A stretch of 64,000 bases of DNA from JABSSA01 sp039975755 (GCA_039975755.1 JBDWGM010000110.1:23269-87268); one strand, 5' to 3'; numbered from the stretch's first letter, positions 42,447 through 52,298 are shown. Made by a program: numbers and translations. Notes: generated by a model from the letters alone, not told the origin.

Positions 42447-44530
42447 TGCCTGATCTGCTGATCGAACTTTTTTCCGAAGAAATTCCAGCACGTATGCAAA
42501 CTCGTGCCGCTGATGACCTCAAGCGTTTGATCACAAATGCTCTGGTCGATGCCGGGTTGACCTACGCATCAGCCGGGGCGTTTTCGACTCCCCGCCGTCT
42601 AACATTGTCGGTTGAGGGTTTGCTGGATCAAAGCCCAACAACCCGAGAAGAGCGCAAAGGCCCTAAGGCAGATGCACCCGAAAAGGCCATCGAAGGCTTT
42701 TTTCGCGGTGCAGGCTTGTCGCGGGATCAAGTAGAAGAGCGTGAAACACCCAAAGGCAATATCCTATTCGCCGTCATCGAAAAACCGGGCCGACCCGCTG
42801 CAGACATAGTGTCAGAGGTGTTGGAAGCTACAATACGCAGTTTCCCTTGGCCGAAATCCATGCGGTGGGGGACTGGTTCCTTGCGTTGGGTGCGTCCTTT
42901 GCAATCGATCTTGTGCATTCTGACCGACGAGGCGGGCACGCGTATCGTTCCGGGGGATGTTGATGGCATCAAATTCGGGGACGTTTCCAAAGGGCACCGT
43001 TTCATGGCGCCGGACGCGTTTTCTGTCACGTCTATGGATGATTACACGACCAAGTTGGCAAAAGCCCATGTTGTGTTGAACCCTGATGAACGGGCGGGCA
43101 CAATTTGGAACGACGCCACAAACATGGCGTTCGCCAACGGCCTTGAAGTGGTGGAAGACAAAGGTTTGCTGGCAGAAGTCGCAGGGCTTGTTGAGTGGCC
43201 TGTGGTTTTGATGGGTAAAATTGATGACGAGTTTCTCGATCTGCCGCCCGAAGTTCTGCAAACGTCGATGAAAGAGCACCAAAAGTTCTTTTCAGTCCGC
43301 AACCCTAAAACCAATCGCATCGAGCGTTTCATAACCGTTGCGAACCGCGAGACTGCGGATCAAGGCGCGACTGTTCTGGCCGGAAACCAAAAAGTTCTGA
43401 GCGCGCGATTGGCAGATGCTAAGTTCTTTTGGGAAAACGACCTAAGAGAAGCAAATTCCGGAATGAACAACTGGCTGCAATCTCTTGAAAACGTGACGTT
43501 TCATAACAAATTAGGCAGCCAATCCGAACGGATCACACGGATTGCTGCATTGGCTGGTGAATTGGCATCCATTGTGGGGGCAGATAAAGGTCAGACAATT
43601 GAAGCCGCGCGTTTGGCCAAAGCAGATCTTAGTTCCGAGATGGTCTATGAATTCCCGGAACTTCAAGGGCTTATGGGGCGTTATTACATCGAAAAGGCGG
43701 GCAAGGATAAAGCAATCGCCGCCGCCGCCCAAGACCATTATTCGCCGCTTGGGCCGTCAGATGATGTCCCAACAAACCCAATCAGCGTGACTGTCGCCTT
43801 GGCGGACAAAATCGACACGTTGACGGGATTCTGGGCCATCGATGAGAAGCCAACGGGATCGAAAGATCCGTTTGCCCTGCGTCGCGCAGGATTGGGTGTT
43901 ATCCGTTTGATTCTGGAAAACGATCTACGCATGGAATTTACATCTGTGTGCCAGTCTGCGGCAAAGGCTCATGTGGATGGCGACGACGCGGGTAAAGCAA
44001 TAGCAAGTGGAATTCTGGAATTCCTTCACGACCGTTTGAAAGTGTATCTGCGCGACCAAGGGATCAGGCATGATGTGATTGATGCCTGTATCGCGATGGA
44101 AGGGAATGATGACCTCGCCCTTTTGGTTAACCGTGCAAAAGCACTTGGCGCGACACTTGCAACAGATGACGGTGAGAACCTTCTGCAAGGCTTCAAACGT
44201 GCCAACAATATTCTGGCACAGGCGGAAGACGCGGACGGTGTCGAATATTCATACGGGGCGGATGTTAAATATGCGGCTTCTGACGAAGAACGCGCATTGT
44301 TTGCCGCATTGGATGTTGCTGACGGAAAAATTGCGCCGGCTATGCAAAAGCAAGATTTCGGAACAGCCATGGCCGCAATGTCGGCGTTGCGTGGGCCAAT
44401 CGATACATTTTTCGAAGCGGTCAAGATCAATGATGACAACGCAACCGTACGGCGCAATCGTTTGAATCTGCTCAGCAGGATTCGCAGTCTGTGTTTGTCA
44501 GTGGCAGATTTAACCAAGGTTGAAGGCTGA
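42446..44530 (+). CDS. glyS: Glycyl-tRNA synthetase beta subunit
   Basis: Beta subunit of the tetrameric glycyl-tRNA synthetase, 694 residues, providing tRNA binding. The N-terminus MPDLLIELFSEEIPARMQTRAADDLKRLI is typical. Other markers are PRRLTLSVEGLLD, WPKSMRWGTGSLRWVRPLQSILC near 132-155, the long HD-type helical region DLSSEMVYEFPELQGLMGRYYIEKAG near 392-417 and KDPFALRRAGLGVIRLILEN near 470-489. The C-terminal anticodon-binding-like part ends near residue 690. The start overlaps DUF6446 by one base. Confidence 0.97.
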   Translation: MPDLLIELFSEEIPARMQTRAADDLKRLITNALVDAGLTYASAGAFSTPRRLTLSVEGLLDQSPTTREERKGPKADAPEKAIEGFFRGAGLSRDQVEERETPKGNILFAVIEKPGRPAADIVSEVLEATIRSFPWPKSMRWGTGSLRWVRPLQSILCILTDEAGTRIVPGDVDGIKFGDVSKGHRFMAPDAFSVTSMDDYTTKLAKAHVVLNPDERAGTIWNDATNMAFANGLEVVEDKGLLAEVAGLVEWPVVLMGKIDDEFLDLPPEVLQTSMKEHQKFFSVRNPKTNRIERFITVANRETADQGATVLAGNQKVLSARLADAKFFWENDLREANSGMNNWLQSLENVTFHNKLGSQSERITRIAALAGELASIVGADKGQTIEAARLAKADLSSEMVYEFPELQGLMGRYYIEKAGKDKAIAAAAQDHYSPLGPSDDVPTNPISVTVALADKIDTLTGFWAIDEKPTGSKDPFALRRAGLGVIRLILENDLRMEFTSVCQSAAKAHVDGDDAGKAIASGILEFLHDRLKVYLRDQGIRHDVIDACIAMEGNDDLALLVNRAKALGATLATDDGENLLQGFKRANNILAQAEDADGVEYSYGADVKYAASDEERALFAALDVADGKIAPAMQKQDFGTAMAAMSALRGPIDTFFEAVKINDDNATVRRNRLNLLSRIRSLCLSVADLTKVEG

Positions 44531-44562
44531 ATTCCCGATATGCGTGTATTCTCAAAGGCCTA

Positions 44563-44591
44563 CTGAGCGAATTTATTCAGATTGCGCTCAG
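44563..44591 (+). terminator. Stem-loop downstream of glyS
   Basis: CTGAGCG (44563-44569) pairs perfectly with CGCTCAG (44585-44591) around a 15-base loop, about 30 bases after glyS. It lies in a 130-base gap before the PPDK-like gene. No T-run follows, so termination is uncertain. Confidence 0.35.
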
Positions 44592-44660
44592 CAGGTATAC
44601 TCTAACTCTTGATCAATCGTTAACGATGCCTATTCTGCGGGTCAGCAAAGGAACGCTGCA

Positions 44661-47198
44661 GTGCAGAATAATCCGCATACAACTCTTGTCACGCCTTCGG
44701 CGCCGATCGCGGCCGAAACGCATGGTGGTCGTGCGAAATGCCTGCAGCGATTGGCCCGGCTTGAATTGCCGGTTCCGCGAACTGTGGCTTTATCCTTTGA
44801 GTCGGTGCATCGAATTGCGTCGGGTGATTTGCCAGACATCGAAGCGATCCTCGCTCAGTTTCCGGTCACTGCGACGTTATGTGTACGTCCATCGTCCGAG
44901 GACCCAGATTGGGGTGGACCGGGCGCAGTATTGAATATCGGCATGAACCAAATGCGGTACGACGTCTTGTGCGAGCGTATTGGCCGGGAAGCTGCAGCAT
45001 CTGTTTATACACGTTTTGTCCAATCCTATGCCGTTCACGTCGCGCGTTTGGACCCGAATATATTTGACGACATTGTTGGCGAATGCGAAGACGCATTAAC
45101 CGCATCTCTGCGTGCCTATGAAGAAGAGGCCGAAGAGACATTTCCGGATGAACGTGCTGTTCAACTCTCGGCTGTTCTGAAATCAATGGCGCGGGCCTGG
45201 GAAGGTACGACCGCGCGTCTGTTGCGTCAGGCAAAGGGTGCACCGGTTGATGCTGGGTTGGGGTTGGTCGTTCAGCAAATGGCTTTGGGCTTGGGGCATG
45301 GGATAAGCGGTTCTGGCGTCTTACAATTGGTCAATTCCGACACCGGCATGCCACAGATTACAGGACGTTATCGCGGTCAAAGCCAAGGGCGCGACGCCTT
45401 GACTGGTAATGGAAACAGCCTTTACCTTACCAAAGATCGACGGGGCAATTCACTTGAAGAGCTGGCTCCTGATTTGTTCGAAAAGCTGAAATCCCACGCC
45501 GCCCACATGCGGGATCGTTTGCGCGAAGAAATGCAGGTCGAATTCACCATTGAAGATGGCCAACTGCATATCTTGGACGGAGTGCGGGTTGCGAGATCGT
45601 CGCAAGCGGCATTGCGGATCGCAGTTGATTTGGCGAATGACGGTATAATTCCGCGAGAAGAAGCGTTGATGCGTGTCGAACCGCGTGCTTTGAACGAGAT
45701 GCTGCACCCCCAAGTCGCAACAGATGCCAAACGCGACAAGATCGGTCGTGGCATCGCAGCCAGCCCTGGGGCTGCTACGGGACGTGTTGTGTTTACCGCA
45801 ACAGACGCACAGGCCGCCGCCGCGCGCGGTGAGGCGTGCATATTGGTGCGCCGCGAAACATCACCCGAAGACGTGCGAGGGATGCATTCCGCAGCTGCAG
45901 TGTTGACCGAACGCGGGGGGATCACCAGCCATGCGGCCGTGATCGGCCGTGGCATTGGGACACCCTGCGTTGTTGGTGTGACGTCCATGCAATTCCGGTT
46001 GCGGACAAAGCAATTGGTTGCTCAAGACGGGCGAATTATCAACGAAGGCGACATTGTCACTGTAGACGGGACCAGCGGTGATGTTCTGCTGGGTGAAACT
46101 GATTTGCAGCCGGCAGGACAAGACAAGGCCTTTTTGCAATTCATGGAATGGGCAGAAGAGGCTTGCGATGTCGGGATTCGCGCAAATGCGGACACGCCGT
46201 CGGATGCAGAAACAGCGCGCGGGTTTGGTGCGCATGGAATTGGGTTGTGCCGCACTGAGCATATGTTCTTTGAAGAAGATCGCTTGACCTTGATGCGCGA
46301 GATGATTTTTGCCGAAACACCCGAAGACCGTCGGGCTGTTTTGGATCGTTTGCTGCCATTACAACGCAAAGATTTTACAGAGCTTTTCCGGATCATGAGC
46401 GGTAAGCCCGTTTGCATTCGGCTTTTCGATCCTCCGCTGCATGAGTTCTTGCCAACCGAAAAAGGTGGGCAGCGCGAATTGGCCGAAGCGTTGAATTTAC
46501 CTTTGTCGGATGTCAGTCGTCGTATCGAAGAAATGCGCGAATACAACCCAATGCTAGGCCTGCGCGGTGTGCGTTTGGGGGTAACTGTTCCAGAAATATA
46601 TGAAATGCAGGCGCGCGCTATTTTTGAAGCGACAGTTGATGCATCATTGGATGGCGCAGCTGTCGTACCCGAGATCATGATTCCTTTGGTTTCGGCCAAA
46701 CGCGAAGTTGAACTGGTGCAGGCGTGTATCGATAAAGTTGCGGCTGCGGTACGTACCGAACGACAAGCCACCTTCGAATTTCGACTGGGTGTCATGGTAG
46801 AAACGCCGCGTGCTGCATTGCGCGCCGGCGAAATCGCGCAACATTCCAGTTTCCTGAGCTTCGGTACAAATGACCTGACACAAATGGCCTATGGGTTAAG
46901 CCGCGATGACGCAGGGCGGTTCATGTCTGACTACGTGAATCAAGGTGTTTTTGAAGAAGACCCATTTCATTCCTTGGACGTAGATGGTGTCGGCGAACTG
47001 CTGAGATTAGGATCGGAACGCGGCCGCGCAACACGGCCGGATCTGCAGTTGTCCATTTGTGGAGAACAAGGTGGAAATCCCGAATCAATCGCGTTTTGTC
47101 GCGCCATAGGTTTCGACTATGTGAGTTGTTCGCCATATCGTGTTCCAGTCGCGCGACTAGCTGCCGCACGTTTGGCAATTTCGGACAAGATAGGCTGA
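44661..47198 (+). CDS. Pyruvate phosphate dikinase-like protein with eroded ATP-grasp domain
   Basis: An 845-residue PEP-utilising protein laid out like PPDK (usually about 880). The start is GTG at 44661, with AAAGGA eight bases ahead. The phospho-histidine motif (TERGGITSHAAVIGRG, near 410-425) and the PEP/pyruvate barrel (LCRTEHMFF, LRGVRLGV, VETPRAAL, FGTNDLTQMAYGLSRDDAG, ICGEQGGNPES) are conserved. The ATP-grasp half is not. GGKGA-type start reads GGRAK. The metal-binding QDxEF region reads MQVEFTIE with a residue lost. LQTR reads LDGV, and the central SGVAFTRNP block reads SGVLQLVNSD. It may use PEP without normal ATP chemistry, or be a regulatory relative. The exact function is unclear. 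Confidence 0.8.
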   Translation: MQNNPHTTLVTPSAPIAAETHGGRAKCLQRLARLELPVPRTVALSFESVHRIASGDLPDIEAILAQFPVTATLCVRPSSEDPDWGGPGAVLNIGMNQMRYDVLCERIGREAAASVYTRFVQSYAVHVARLDPNIFDDIVGECEDALTASLRAYEEEAEETFPDERAVQLSAVLKSMARAWEGTTARLLRQAKGAPVDAGLGLVVQQMALGLGHGISGSGVLQLVNSDTGMPQITGRYRGQSQGRDALTGNGNSLYLTKDRRGNSLEELAPDLFEKLKSHAAHMRDRLREEMQVEFTIEDGQLHILDGVRVARSSQAALRIAVDLANDGIIPREEALMRVEPRALNEMLHPQVATDAKRDKIGRGIAASPGAATGRVVFTATDAQAAAARGEACILVRRETSPEDVRGMHSAAAVLTERGGITSHAAVIGRGIGTPCVVGVTSMQFRLRTKQLVAQDGRIINEGDIVTVDGTSGDVLLGETDLQPAGQDKAFLQFMEWAEEACDVGIRANADTPSDAETARGFGAHGIGLCRTEHMFFEEDRLTLMREMIFAETPEDRRAVLDRLLPLQRKDFTELFRIMSGKPVCIRLFDPPLHEFLPTEKGGQRELAEALNLPLSDVSRRIEEMREYNPMLGLRGVRLGVTVPEIYEMQARAIFEATVDASLDGAAVVPEIMIPLVSAKREVELVQACIDKVAAAVRTERQATFEFRLGVMVETPRAALRAGEIAQHSSFLSFGTNDLTQMAYGLSRDDAGRFMSDYVNQGVFEEDPFHSLDVDGVGELLRLGSERGRATRPDLQLSICGEQGGNPESIAFCRAIGFDYVSCSPYRVPVARLAAARLAISDKIG

Positions 47199-47350
47199 CA
47201 GTCGCCAGAGTCTGCACAAAATATGCTAAAATTGAGGAACTGACCACGTGCTGCGCTGTGACTTAAATAGCGCATGATTTTCATCAAACTGGACCTTTTC
47301 CAGTAAACCGTTTAAGCGGCTCCGGTTCGCATTGAAACATGGGGAATGAG

Positions 47351-47974
47351 ATGCGTGGATTTGTTTGTTCTTTTTTGATCTCATGCGGAGTGTTTTCCGT
47401 ATCTTCGGCTGCCGCTGATGACACTGGTGCAACGCTGCGCAAAACCGAAGCGCGTGGTTTGCAGACCGTGTCCAAAGCGCATCTTTCGTTGCTGTTGTCT
47501 GCGCCTAAAACATCCCCATTGTCGTTTACCCGTAGCTGGTTAGATAACCAGCCAAGTATCGAAGGTGACAGTGCGTGGCGGTGTATGACTGAAGCGTTGT
47601 ATTTTGAAGCGCGCGGTGAAACGGTAAAAGGGCAATTTGCAGTCGCTGAGGTTATTTTGAACCGTGTGGCCAGCGCACGGTTCCCTGACACAGTGTGTGG
47701 TGTGATCAACCAAGGTACAGGCAAGAAATATCAATGTCAGTTTACATACACATGCGATGGCCGTGCCGAGACCGTGCGTGAACCAAAGGCGTTTGAGCGT
47801 GTCGGAAAAGTCGCACGCATCTCACTAGATGGACAGGTTCCTGATTTGACCAAAGGGGCCACGCACTATCATACGACCGCGGTTCGACCGGGGTGGAGCA
47901 AAGCATACACCCGAACTGCCAGTTATGGGGTGCATCTGTTTTATCGCCACACATTCCAAACTGCGAAAAAGTGA
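47351..47974 (+). CDS. SleB-type cell wall hydrolase, exported
   Basis: A 207-residue exported hydrolase of the SleB/Hydrolase_2 family, counted from the ATG at 47351 (GGGGA ahead; an alternative ATG lies four codons upstream). The signal peptide is MRGFVCSFLISCGVFSVSSAAAD. A spacer of about 60 residues precedes the domain, which starts at CMTEALYFEARGETVKGQFAVAEVILNRV near 77-105. EARGE holds the likely catalytic glutamate. The second half shows FPDTVCGVINQG, CQFTYTCDGR and GATHYHTTAVRPGW near 165-178, all family marks. It is a better consensus member than the lipoprotein at 1586. It stands alone between the PPDK-like gene and folB. Confidence 0.88.
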   Translation: MRGFVCSFLISCGVFSVSSAAADDTGATLRKTEARGLQTVSKAHLSLLLSAPKTSPLSFTRSWLDNQPSIEGDSAWRCMTEALYFEARGETVKGQFAVAEVILNRVASARFPDTVCGVINQGTGKKYQCQFTYTCDGRAETVREPKAFERVGKVARISLDGQVPDLTKGATHYHTTAVRPGWSKAYTRTASYGVHLFYRHTFQTAKK

Positions 47975-48086
47975 CGCTGATAGGCGCACAGACACGACGA
48001 ATATTGAAGCTAGGGTGACGCCTTTACACCTGCCTTAGGATATCAGACGGTGTAAGTAGTCTTGGTTCCATTAAGAAAGACAGAGC

Positions 48087-49028
48087 ATGGCCACGGACAT
48101 ACATCTCGCTTTTGCGCATCCTGACGAACGATCCAAGGCAACTGCCACGACCGACACTTTGGATCGTATTTCGGTCCGAGATCATGTTGTGGACGTCGAA
48201 ATCGGAGCGTTTCAAGCGGAACGTGGTGTGACGCAACGCGTTTGTTTCAACATCGTTGTCGAGGTGCGTCCTATTCGTGGACCAATTGGGGACGATGTTG
48301 ATCGCATTCTAAGCTATGACAGAATTACGGAAGCCATTGGGACTGAATTGTCTGACGAGCGGTTAAACCTGCTCGAAACACTGGCGGAACGTGTTGCTGA
48401 ACGCATCTTGATCGAACCTCAAGCGATGCGTGTTTTTGTTCGTATCGAAAAACTGGACCGAGGGCCGGGTGCTTTGGGCGTCGAGATCGTTCGCAATCGC
48501 GAAGCCACCGGACCTGTACCGCTGGATACAATGGAACAGGATGATCCGCTGCATCCCGAACTGGTCTTTTTGTCCAACGAGGCGATTGAATCCGCATTTC
48601 TGTCCGATTGGATTGACCAACTCGAGGCATCGGGTCGCCCGTTGATTTTGTGTGTCGGGGCTGCGATGACGTCCGCGCCTCAGGCCGGTCACCCATTGGC
48701 CCAAAGACGCATAGATTTGCTGGCCATCGAACAGAATGCTTGGGTGTTGGCAGCGCGCGATGCACGGTGCAAGGTTGTAAATTCACGCACCGAACTGGAT
48801 TGGGCCATGAAGAACGACCAAATTTGCATTTGGGCACCATCCAAAATCGTTTTGGACGCCGTTGACGGACCATCTGCCAAAGCATCTGACGCCGTGGCAT
48901 TGGCCGCGTGGTTCGCGAAAGCGTTTGAGGCTCAGGAAATGTTGGTCATAGGCGCTGAACTGCCAGACCAAAGTTCTGTTCCGTTGAAAGGGGTTTCCGT
49001 GAAAGACAAAGCGCTTTCCTTGAAATGA
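48087..49028 (+). CDS. folB: Dihydroneopterin aldolase with extra C-terminal domain
   Basis: The N-terminal FolB domain (about 22-135) cleaves dihydroneopterin to 6-hydroxymethyl-dihydropterin and glycolaldehyde. Visible motifs are DVEIGAFQAERGVTQRVCFNIVVEV and DRILSYDRITEAIG, followed by LLETLAERVAERIL with the usual helix. FolB is normally about 120 residues; here 313. The C-terminal part (about 150-313) contains LILCVGAAMTSA, RCKVVNSRTELDWAM, ICIWAPSKIVLD and SDAVALAAWFAKAFEAQEMLVIG. These faintly match the amino-acid-kinase fold seen in pterin-related kinases. That resemblance is by eye and uncertain. The stop overlaps folP by four bases (ATGA). Confidence 0.88.
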   Translation: MATDIHLAFAHPDERSKATATTDTLDRISVRDHVVDVEIGAFQAERGVTQRVCFNIVVEVRPIRGPIGDDVDRILSYDRITEAIGTELSDERLNLLETLAERVAERILIEPQAMRVFVRIEKLDRGPGALGVEIVRNREATGPVPLDTMEQDDPLHPELVFLSNEAIESAFLSDWIDQLEASGRPLILCVGAAMTSAPQAGHPLAQRRIDLLAIEQNAWVLAARDARCKVVNSRTELDWAMKNDQICIWAPSKIVLDAVDGPSAKASDAVALAAWFAKAFEAQEMLVIGAELPDQSSVPLKGVSVKDKALSLK

Positions 49029-50029
49029 GTTCCTATTTTCGTCCTTTGGTGCAGCATTGCAGTGTGCGTCCACCCGATGCAGTGCAACTGGCCGATGGAT
49101 GGGGATGGTTTGTCGCTTGTGAACGTCTAGAGCGTGGGGTGTCTGCGCGGGTTGTTCCCAATGCACAAGTGCCTTCTGAAGTGTTGGAACGTATGCGCAG
49201 TCCTCGCAATCCGATGCCCAGACTTGACCTAAGCACGCCTCGGATCATGGGCATTTTGAATGTCACGCCTGACAGTTTTTCGGATGGTGGGCTACATACC
49301 GCGCCTCAAGCGGCGGCGGCGCGCGCAGAACAGATGTTGCAAGAAGGGGCCCAGATCATTGATGTGGGCGGCGAAAGCACGCGGCCCGGCGCGACCTTTG
49401 TCCCTGCCAAAACCGAGATTGAACGGATTGATCCGGTCATACGCGCATTGCGGACGAAAGGGGTTCAAGCTCCGATTTCCATCGATACACGCAAAGCTGG
49501 CGTGGCCGATGCGGCTTGTGATGCGGGGGCTGATTTAATCAATGATGTTTCTGGATTCACTTTTGATCCCGATTTGGCGCAAACCGCTGTACAGCGGGGT
49601 CTTCCTGTATGTGTCATGCATGCGCAGGGTGATCCTGCGACAATGCAAAACGATCCTCAATACGGGGATGTTCTGTTGGATGTCTTCGATTGGCTTTCTG
49701 ATCGTATCGACGTGTTGGAACAGCAAGGTATTCCGCGTACCAGAATTATCGCGGATCCGGGCATAGGGTTTGGCAAAACGGACGAACACAACTTAAGCAT
49801 CTTGCGGCGCATTTCGCTGTTTCATGGATTGGGCGTTGCGATTTTGCTAGGCGTTTCCAGAAAAGGTTTTATTGGGCGCGCAGCAAACGTGAAAAACCCC
49901 GATGCGCGTGGTCCGGGATCAGTTTCAGTTGCTTTGTCGGCAATTCAGCAAGGTGTTCAAATCATTCGCGCTCATGATGTGGCCGAGCACGCACAAGCCA
50001 TTGCAATGTGGCGCGCCTGCATGGCATGA
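49025..50029 (+). CDS. folP: Dihydropteroate synthase
   Basis: Joins 6-hydroxymethyl-dihydropterin diphosphate to p-aminobenzoate; the target of sulfonamides. The first 75 residues are a family-atypical N-terminal extension. The TIM barrel begins at RIMGILNVTPDSFSDGG near 76-92. GGESTRPGA near 118-126, the substrate loop after SIDTRK near 157, ADLINDVSGF near 173-182 and GIGFGKTDEHNLSIL near 243-257 are all intact, as is LGVSRKGFIG near 275. Length 334. Located between folB and glmM in one coupled operon. Confidence 0.96.
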   Translation: MSSYFRPLVQHCSVRPPDAVQLADGWGWFVACERLERGVSARVVPNAQVPSEVLERMRSPRNPMPRLDLSTPRIMGILNVTPDSFSDGGLHTAPQAAAARAEQMLQEGAQIIDVGGESTRPGATFVPAKTEIERIDPVIRALRTKGVQAPISIDTRKAGVADAACDAGADLINDVSGFTFDPDLAQTAVQRGLPVCVMHAQGDPATMQNDPQYGDVLLDVFDWLSDRIDVLEQQGIPRTRIIADPGIGFGKTDEHNLSILRRISLFHGLGVAILLGVSRKGFIGRAANVKNPDARGPGSVSVALSAIQQGVQIIRAHDVAEHAQAIAMWRACMA

Positions 50030-50036
50030 GATGCGC

Positions 50037-51383
50037 ATGACAAAGTTATTTGGAACGGACGGCGCCCGCGGGACTGCCAATATCACCCCCATGACCGCCG
50101 AAATGGCGTTGCAAATTGGTGCAGCCGTTGGCCGGTATTTCCGACGTCACACAAGTGCGGCGCACCGAGTTGTTATTGGGAAAGACACGCGTTTATCAGG
50201 TTATATGTTTGAAAACGCGCTGACCGCTGGCCTGACATCGACAGGAATGAATGTCCTGTTGTTGGGGCCGGTTCCGACACCGGCTGTCGGATTGCTTACG
50301 CGGTCGATGCGGGCCGATTTGGGCGTCATGATTTCAGCCAGCCACAACCCTGCGCAAGACAATGGTATCAAGTTCTTTGGTCCAGATGGGTTCAAACTGT
50401 CAGATGCTGCAGAAGCAGAGATCGAGCAACTTGTGGTCAACGGTGTCGAACCGGTTGCCGCCGATGAAATCGGACGTGCAAAGCGGATTGACGATGGACG
50501 GTTCCGTTATATTGAACGGGTCAAATCCACATTCCCAAGGCAGATGCGCCTTGATGGACTGAAAGTTGTTTTGGATTGCGCGAACGGTGCGGGACACCGC
50601 GTTGCGCCCGATGCGCTTTGGGAATTGGGCGCGACTGTTGTTCCGATTGGGACGTCGCCGAACGGTCACAATATCAACCAAGATTGCGGCTCCACGCATC
50701 CTCAAACAGCGGCAGAAACCATCATCGCGCATGGCGCGGATGTTGGCATTTGTTTGGATGGCGACGGGGATCGCGTGATCTTGTTGGACGAAAAAGGGCA
50801 AGTCGGGGACGGTGACCAGTTCATGGGTCTGATGGCCGCACGGTGGGCTGAAGAAGATCGCCTGAAAGGTAACGCGCTTGTTGCGACTGTCATGTCCAAT
50901 CTTGGCCTCGAACGCTTTTTGGATGCGCGTGGGTTGCGTTTGGAACGGACATCCGTTGGTGATCGCTATGTCGTCGAAAAAATGCGCGCAGGTGGGTTCA
51001 ACTTAGGGGGCGAACAATCCGGGCACATTGTGATGACGGATTACGCGACGACGGGTGACGGGCTTATGGCAGGTCTACAGTTTTTAGCTGAACTTGTGCG
51101 CACGGGAAAACGTGCCTCTGAGGTTTTGCATGTCTTTGATCCCATTCCACAACTGCTTGAGAATGTGCGGTTCGAACGCGGCCAAGCTCCTTTGGACCTA
51201 GCGACGGTACAAGCGGCAATCGCCGAATCCGAAGCTCAACTGACGGGGACGGGCCGGTTGTTGATCCGCAAATCGGGGACTGAACCGTTGATCCGTGTGA
51301 TGGCCGAAGCCGAGGATGAAAGCCTGATGACACAAGCTGTTGATCGTGTCGTGGCTGCCGTACAGGACGCTGTGAGCCGCTAG
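50037..51383 (+). CDS. glmM: Phosphoglucosamine mutase
   Basis: Interconverts glucosamine-6-phosphate and glucosamine-1-phosphate for peptidoglycan and LPS precursors. The start at 50037 (MTKLFGTDGARGTAN) is chosen over an ATG two codons earlier; both are possible. The catalytic serine loop is MISASHNPAQDNGIKFFG near 99-116 with Ser102, the metal loop DGDGDR lies near 240-245, the sugar loop GGEQSGH near 325, and the phosphate-binding RKSGTEPLIRVMAE near 410-423. Its 448 residues are standard. It follows folP by seven bases, the usual gene order in many Proteobacteria. The next gene converges with no gap. Confidence 0.97.
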   Translation: MTKLFGTDGARGTANITPMTAEMALQIGAAVGRYFRRHTSAAHRVVIGKDTRLSGYMFENALTAGLTSTGMNVLLLGPVPTPAVGLLTRSMRADLGVMISASHNPAQDNGIKFFGPDGFKLSDAAEAEIEQLVVNGVEPVAADEIGRAKRIDDGRFRYIERVKSTFPRQMRLDGLKVVLDCANGAGHRVAPDALWELGATVVPIGTSPNGHNINQDCGSTHPQTAAETIIAHGADVGICLDGDGDRVILLDEKGQVGDGDQFMGLMAARWAEEDRLKGNALVATVMSNLGLERFLDARGLRLERTSVGDRYVVEKMRAGGFNLGGEQSGHIVMTDYATTGDGLMAGLQFLAELVRTGKRASEVLHVFDPIPQLLENVRFERGQAPLDLATVQAAIAESEAQLTGTGRLLIRKSGTEPLIRVMAEAEDESLMTQAVDRVVAAVQDAVSR

Positions 51384-52298
51384 TTACCGAAAGAACAAAC
51401 GCTTTAATGCGCCGAACTGGGATAAGCCGACACCGATCAAGATCAGGCACATTGCCCAGATCAAGCTTGGGGGTAGGGGTTCGGACAACAACCATGCCCC
51501 AAGAACAACCGACCAAACGGGCACCTGATAGTTTGTCAGGGACATGAAAACAGGTCCTGCTGTGCGAATGACCAATACGCGCAGCAGGTTCGCCGCGGCT
51601 GTTGGGATTAAGCCTAAAAGTGCGATGACAATCAATGTGCGCGTGTCAGGCATCGTTGGCAGACCTTCCTGCCACAATGCCATGGGAATGGTCATACCTG
51701 CTGCGATAATCAGCAATACCGTCGAAAGCCCGATGGGATCCACTGCAGGCAATCTGCGCATAAGCACGGAAGACACACCGTAACAACAGGCCGCTGTCAC
51801 ACATGCGATGCGCCCAGCCCATTCCAGCTCCGCCCCGGTTGAATCAAACGCTTGCCCGCCAATAAGAACGCAAACGCCGCAAAACCCGATCAAGAATCCA
51901 ATGGCGCGACGCTTGGTTATGCGTTCACCCGGCACCAAGAAATGTGCCAGCGGCAAAACCAACAATCCCACGCTGGCCATCGAAACCCCCGCAAATCCAC
52001 TGGTCACAAACTGCTGACCCCACGCGAGCAACATAAATGGGATGGCCGTTGAAAACCCTCCGATTGCAACGACCGAAACCGCGGCGGGTCGGGTTAGGGG
52101 GGCCTCAAACAGCTGCCCGCCCATCATTGGCCAAATGGCCAACATAACCAGCACCGCAAAGCAAATACGTCCCGCAGCCAGCCAATAAGGCGTCATCCCG
52201 TCCAAAGCGATTTCAGTGACCAGAAAAGTCCCACCCCAGGTCAACCCAAGTGCGGCGACCATCGCCCAACTTTTCCAAGAAATTTCAGGTGTTTGCAT
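51384..52298 (-). CDS. EamA/DMT-family transporter
   Basis: A 304-residue permease of two EamA repeats with about ten helices. The start is taken as the ATG at 52298 (MQTPEISWKSWAMVAALGLTWGG); an upstream ATG at 52328 is possible. The first repeat has GLTWGGTFLVTEIALDGM near 15-32 and FAGVSMASVGLLVLPLAHFLVPGERITKRR near 90-119. The second ends with TNYQVPVWSVVLGAWLLSEPLPPSL near 255-279. The substrate is unknown. It is unrelated in detail to the EamA gene at 29967. It ends directly against glmM and is transcribed alone. Confidence 0.88.
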   Translation of the reverse strand: MQTPEISWKSWAMVAALGLTWGGTFLVTEIALDGMTPYWLAAGRICFAVLVMLAIWPMMGGQLFEAPLTRPAAVSVVAIGGFSTAIPFMLLAWGQQFVTSGFAGVSMASVGLLVLPLAHFLVPGERITKRRAIGFLIGFCGVCVLIGGQAFDSTGAELEWAGRIACVTAACCYGVSSVLMRRLPAVDPIGLSTVLLIIAAGMTIPMALWQEGLPTMPDTRTLIVIALLGLIPTAAANLLRVLVIRTAGPVFMSLTNYQVPVWSVVLGAWLLSEPLPPSLIWAMCLILIGVGLSQFGALKRLFFR

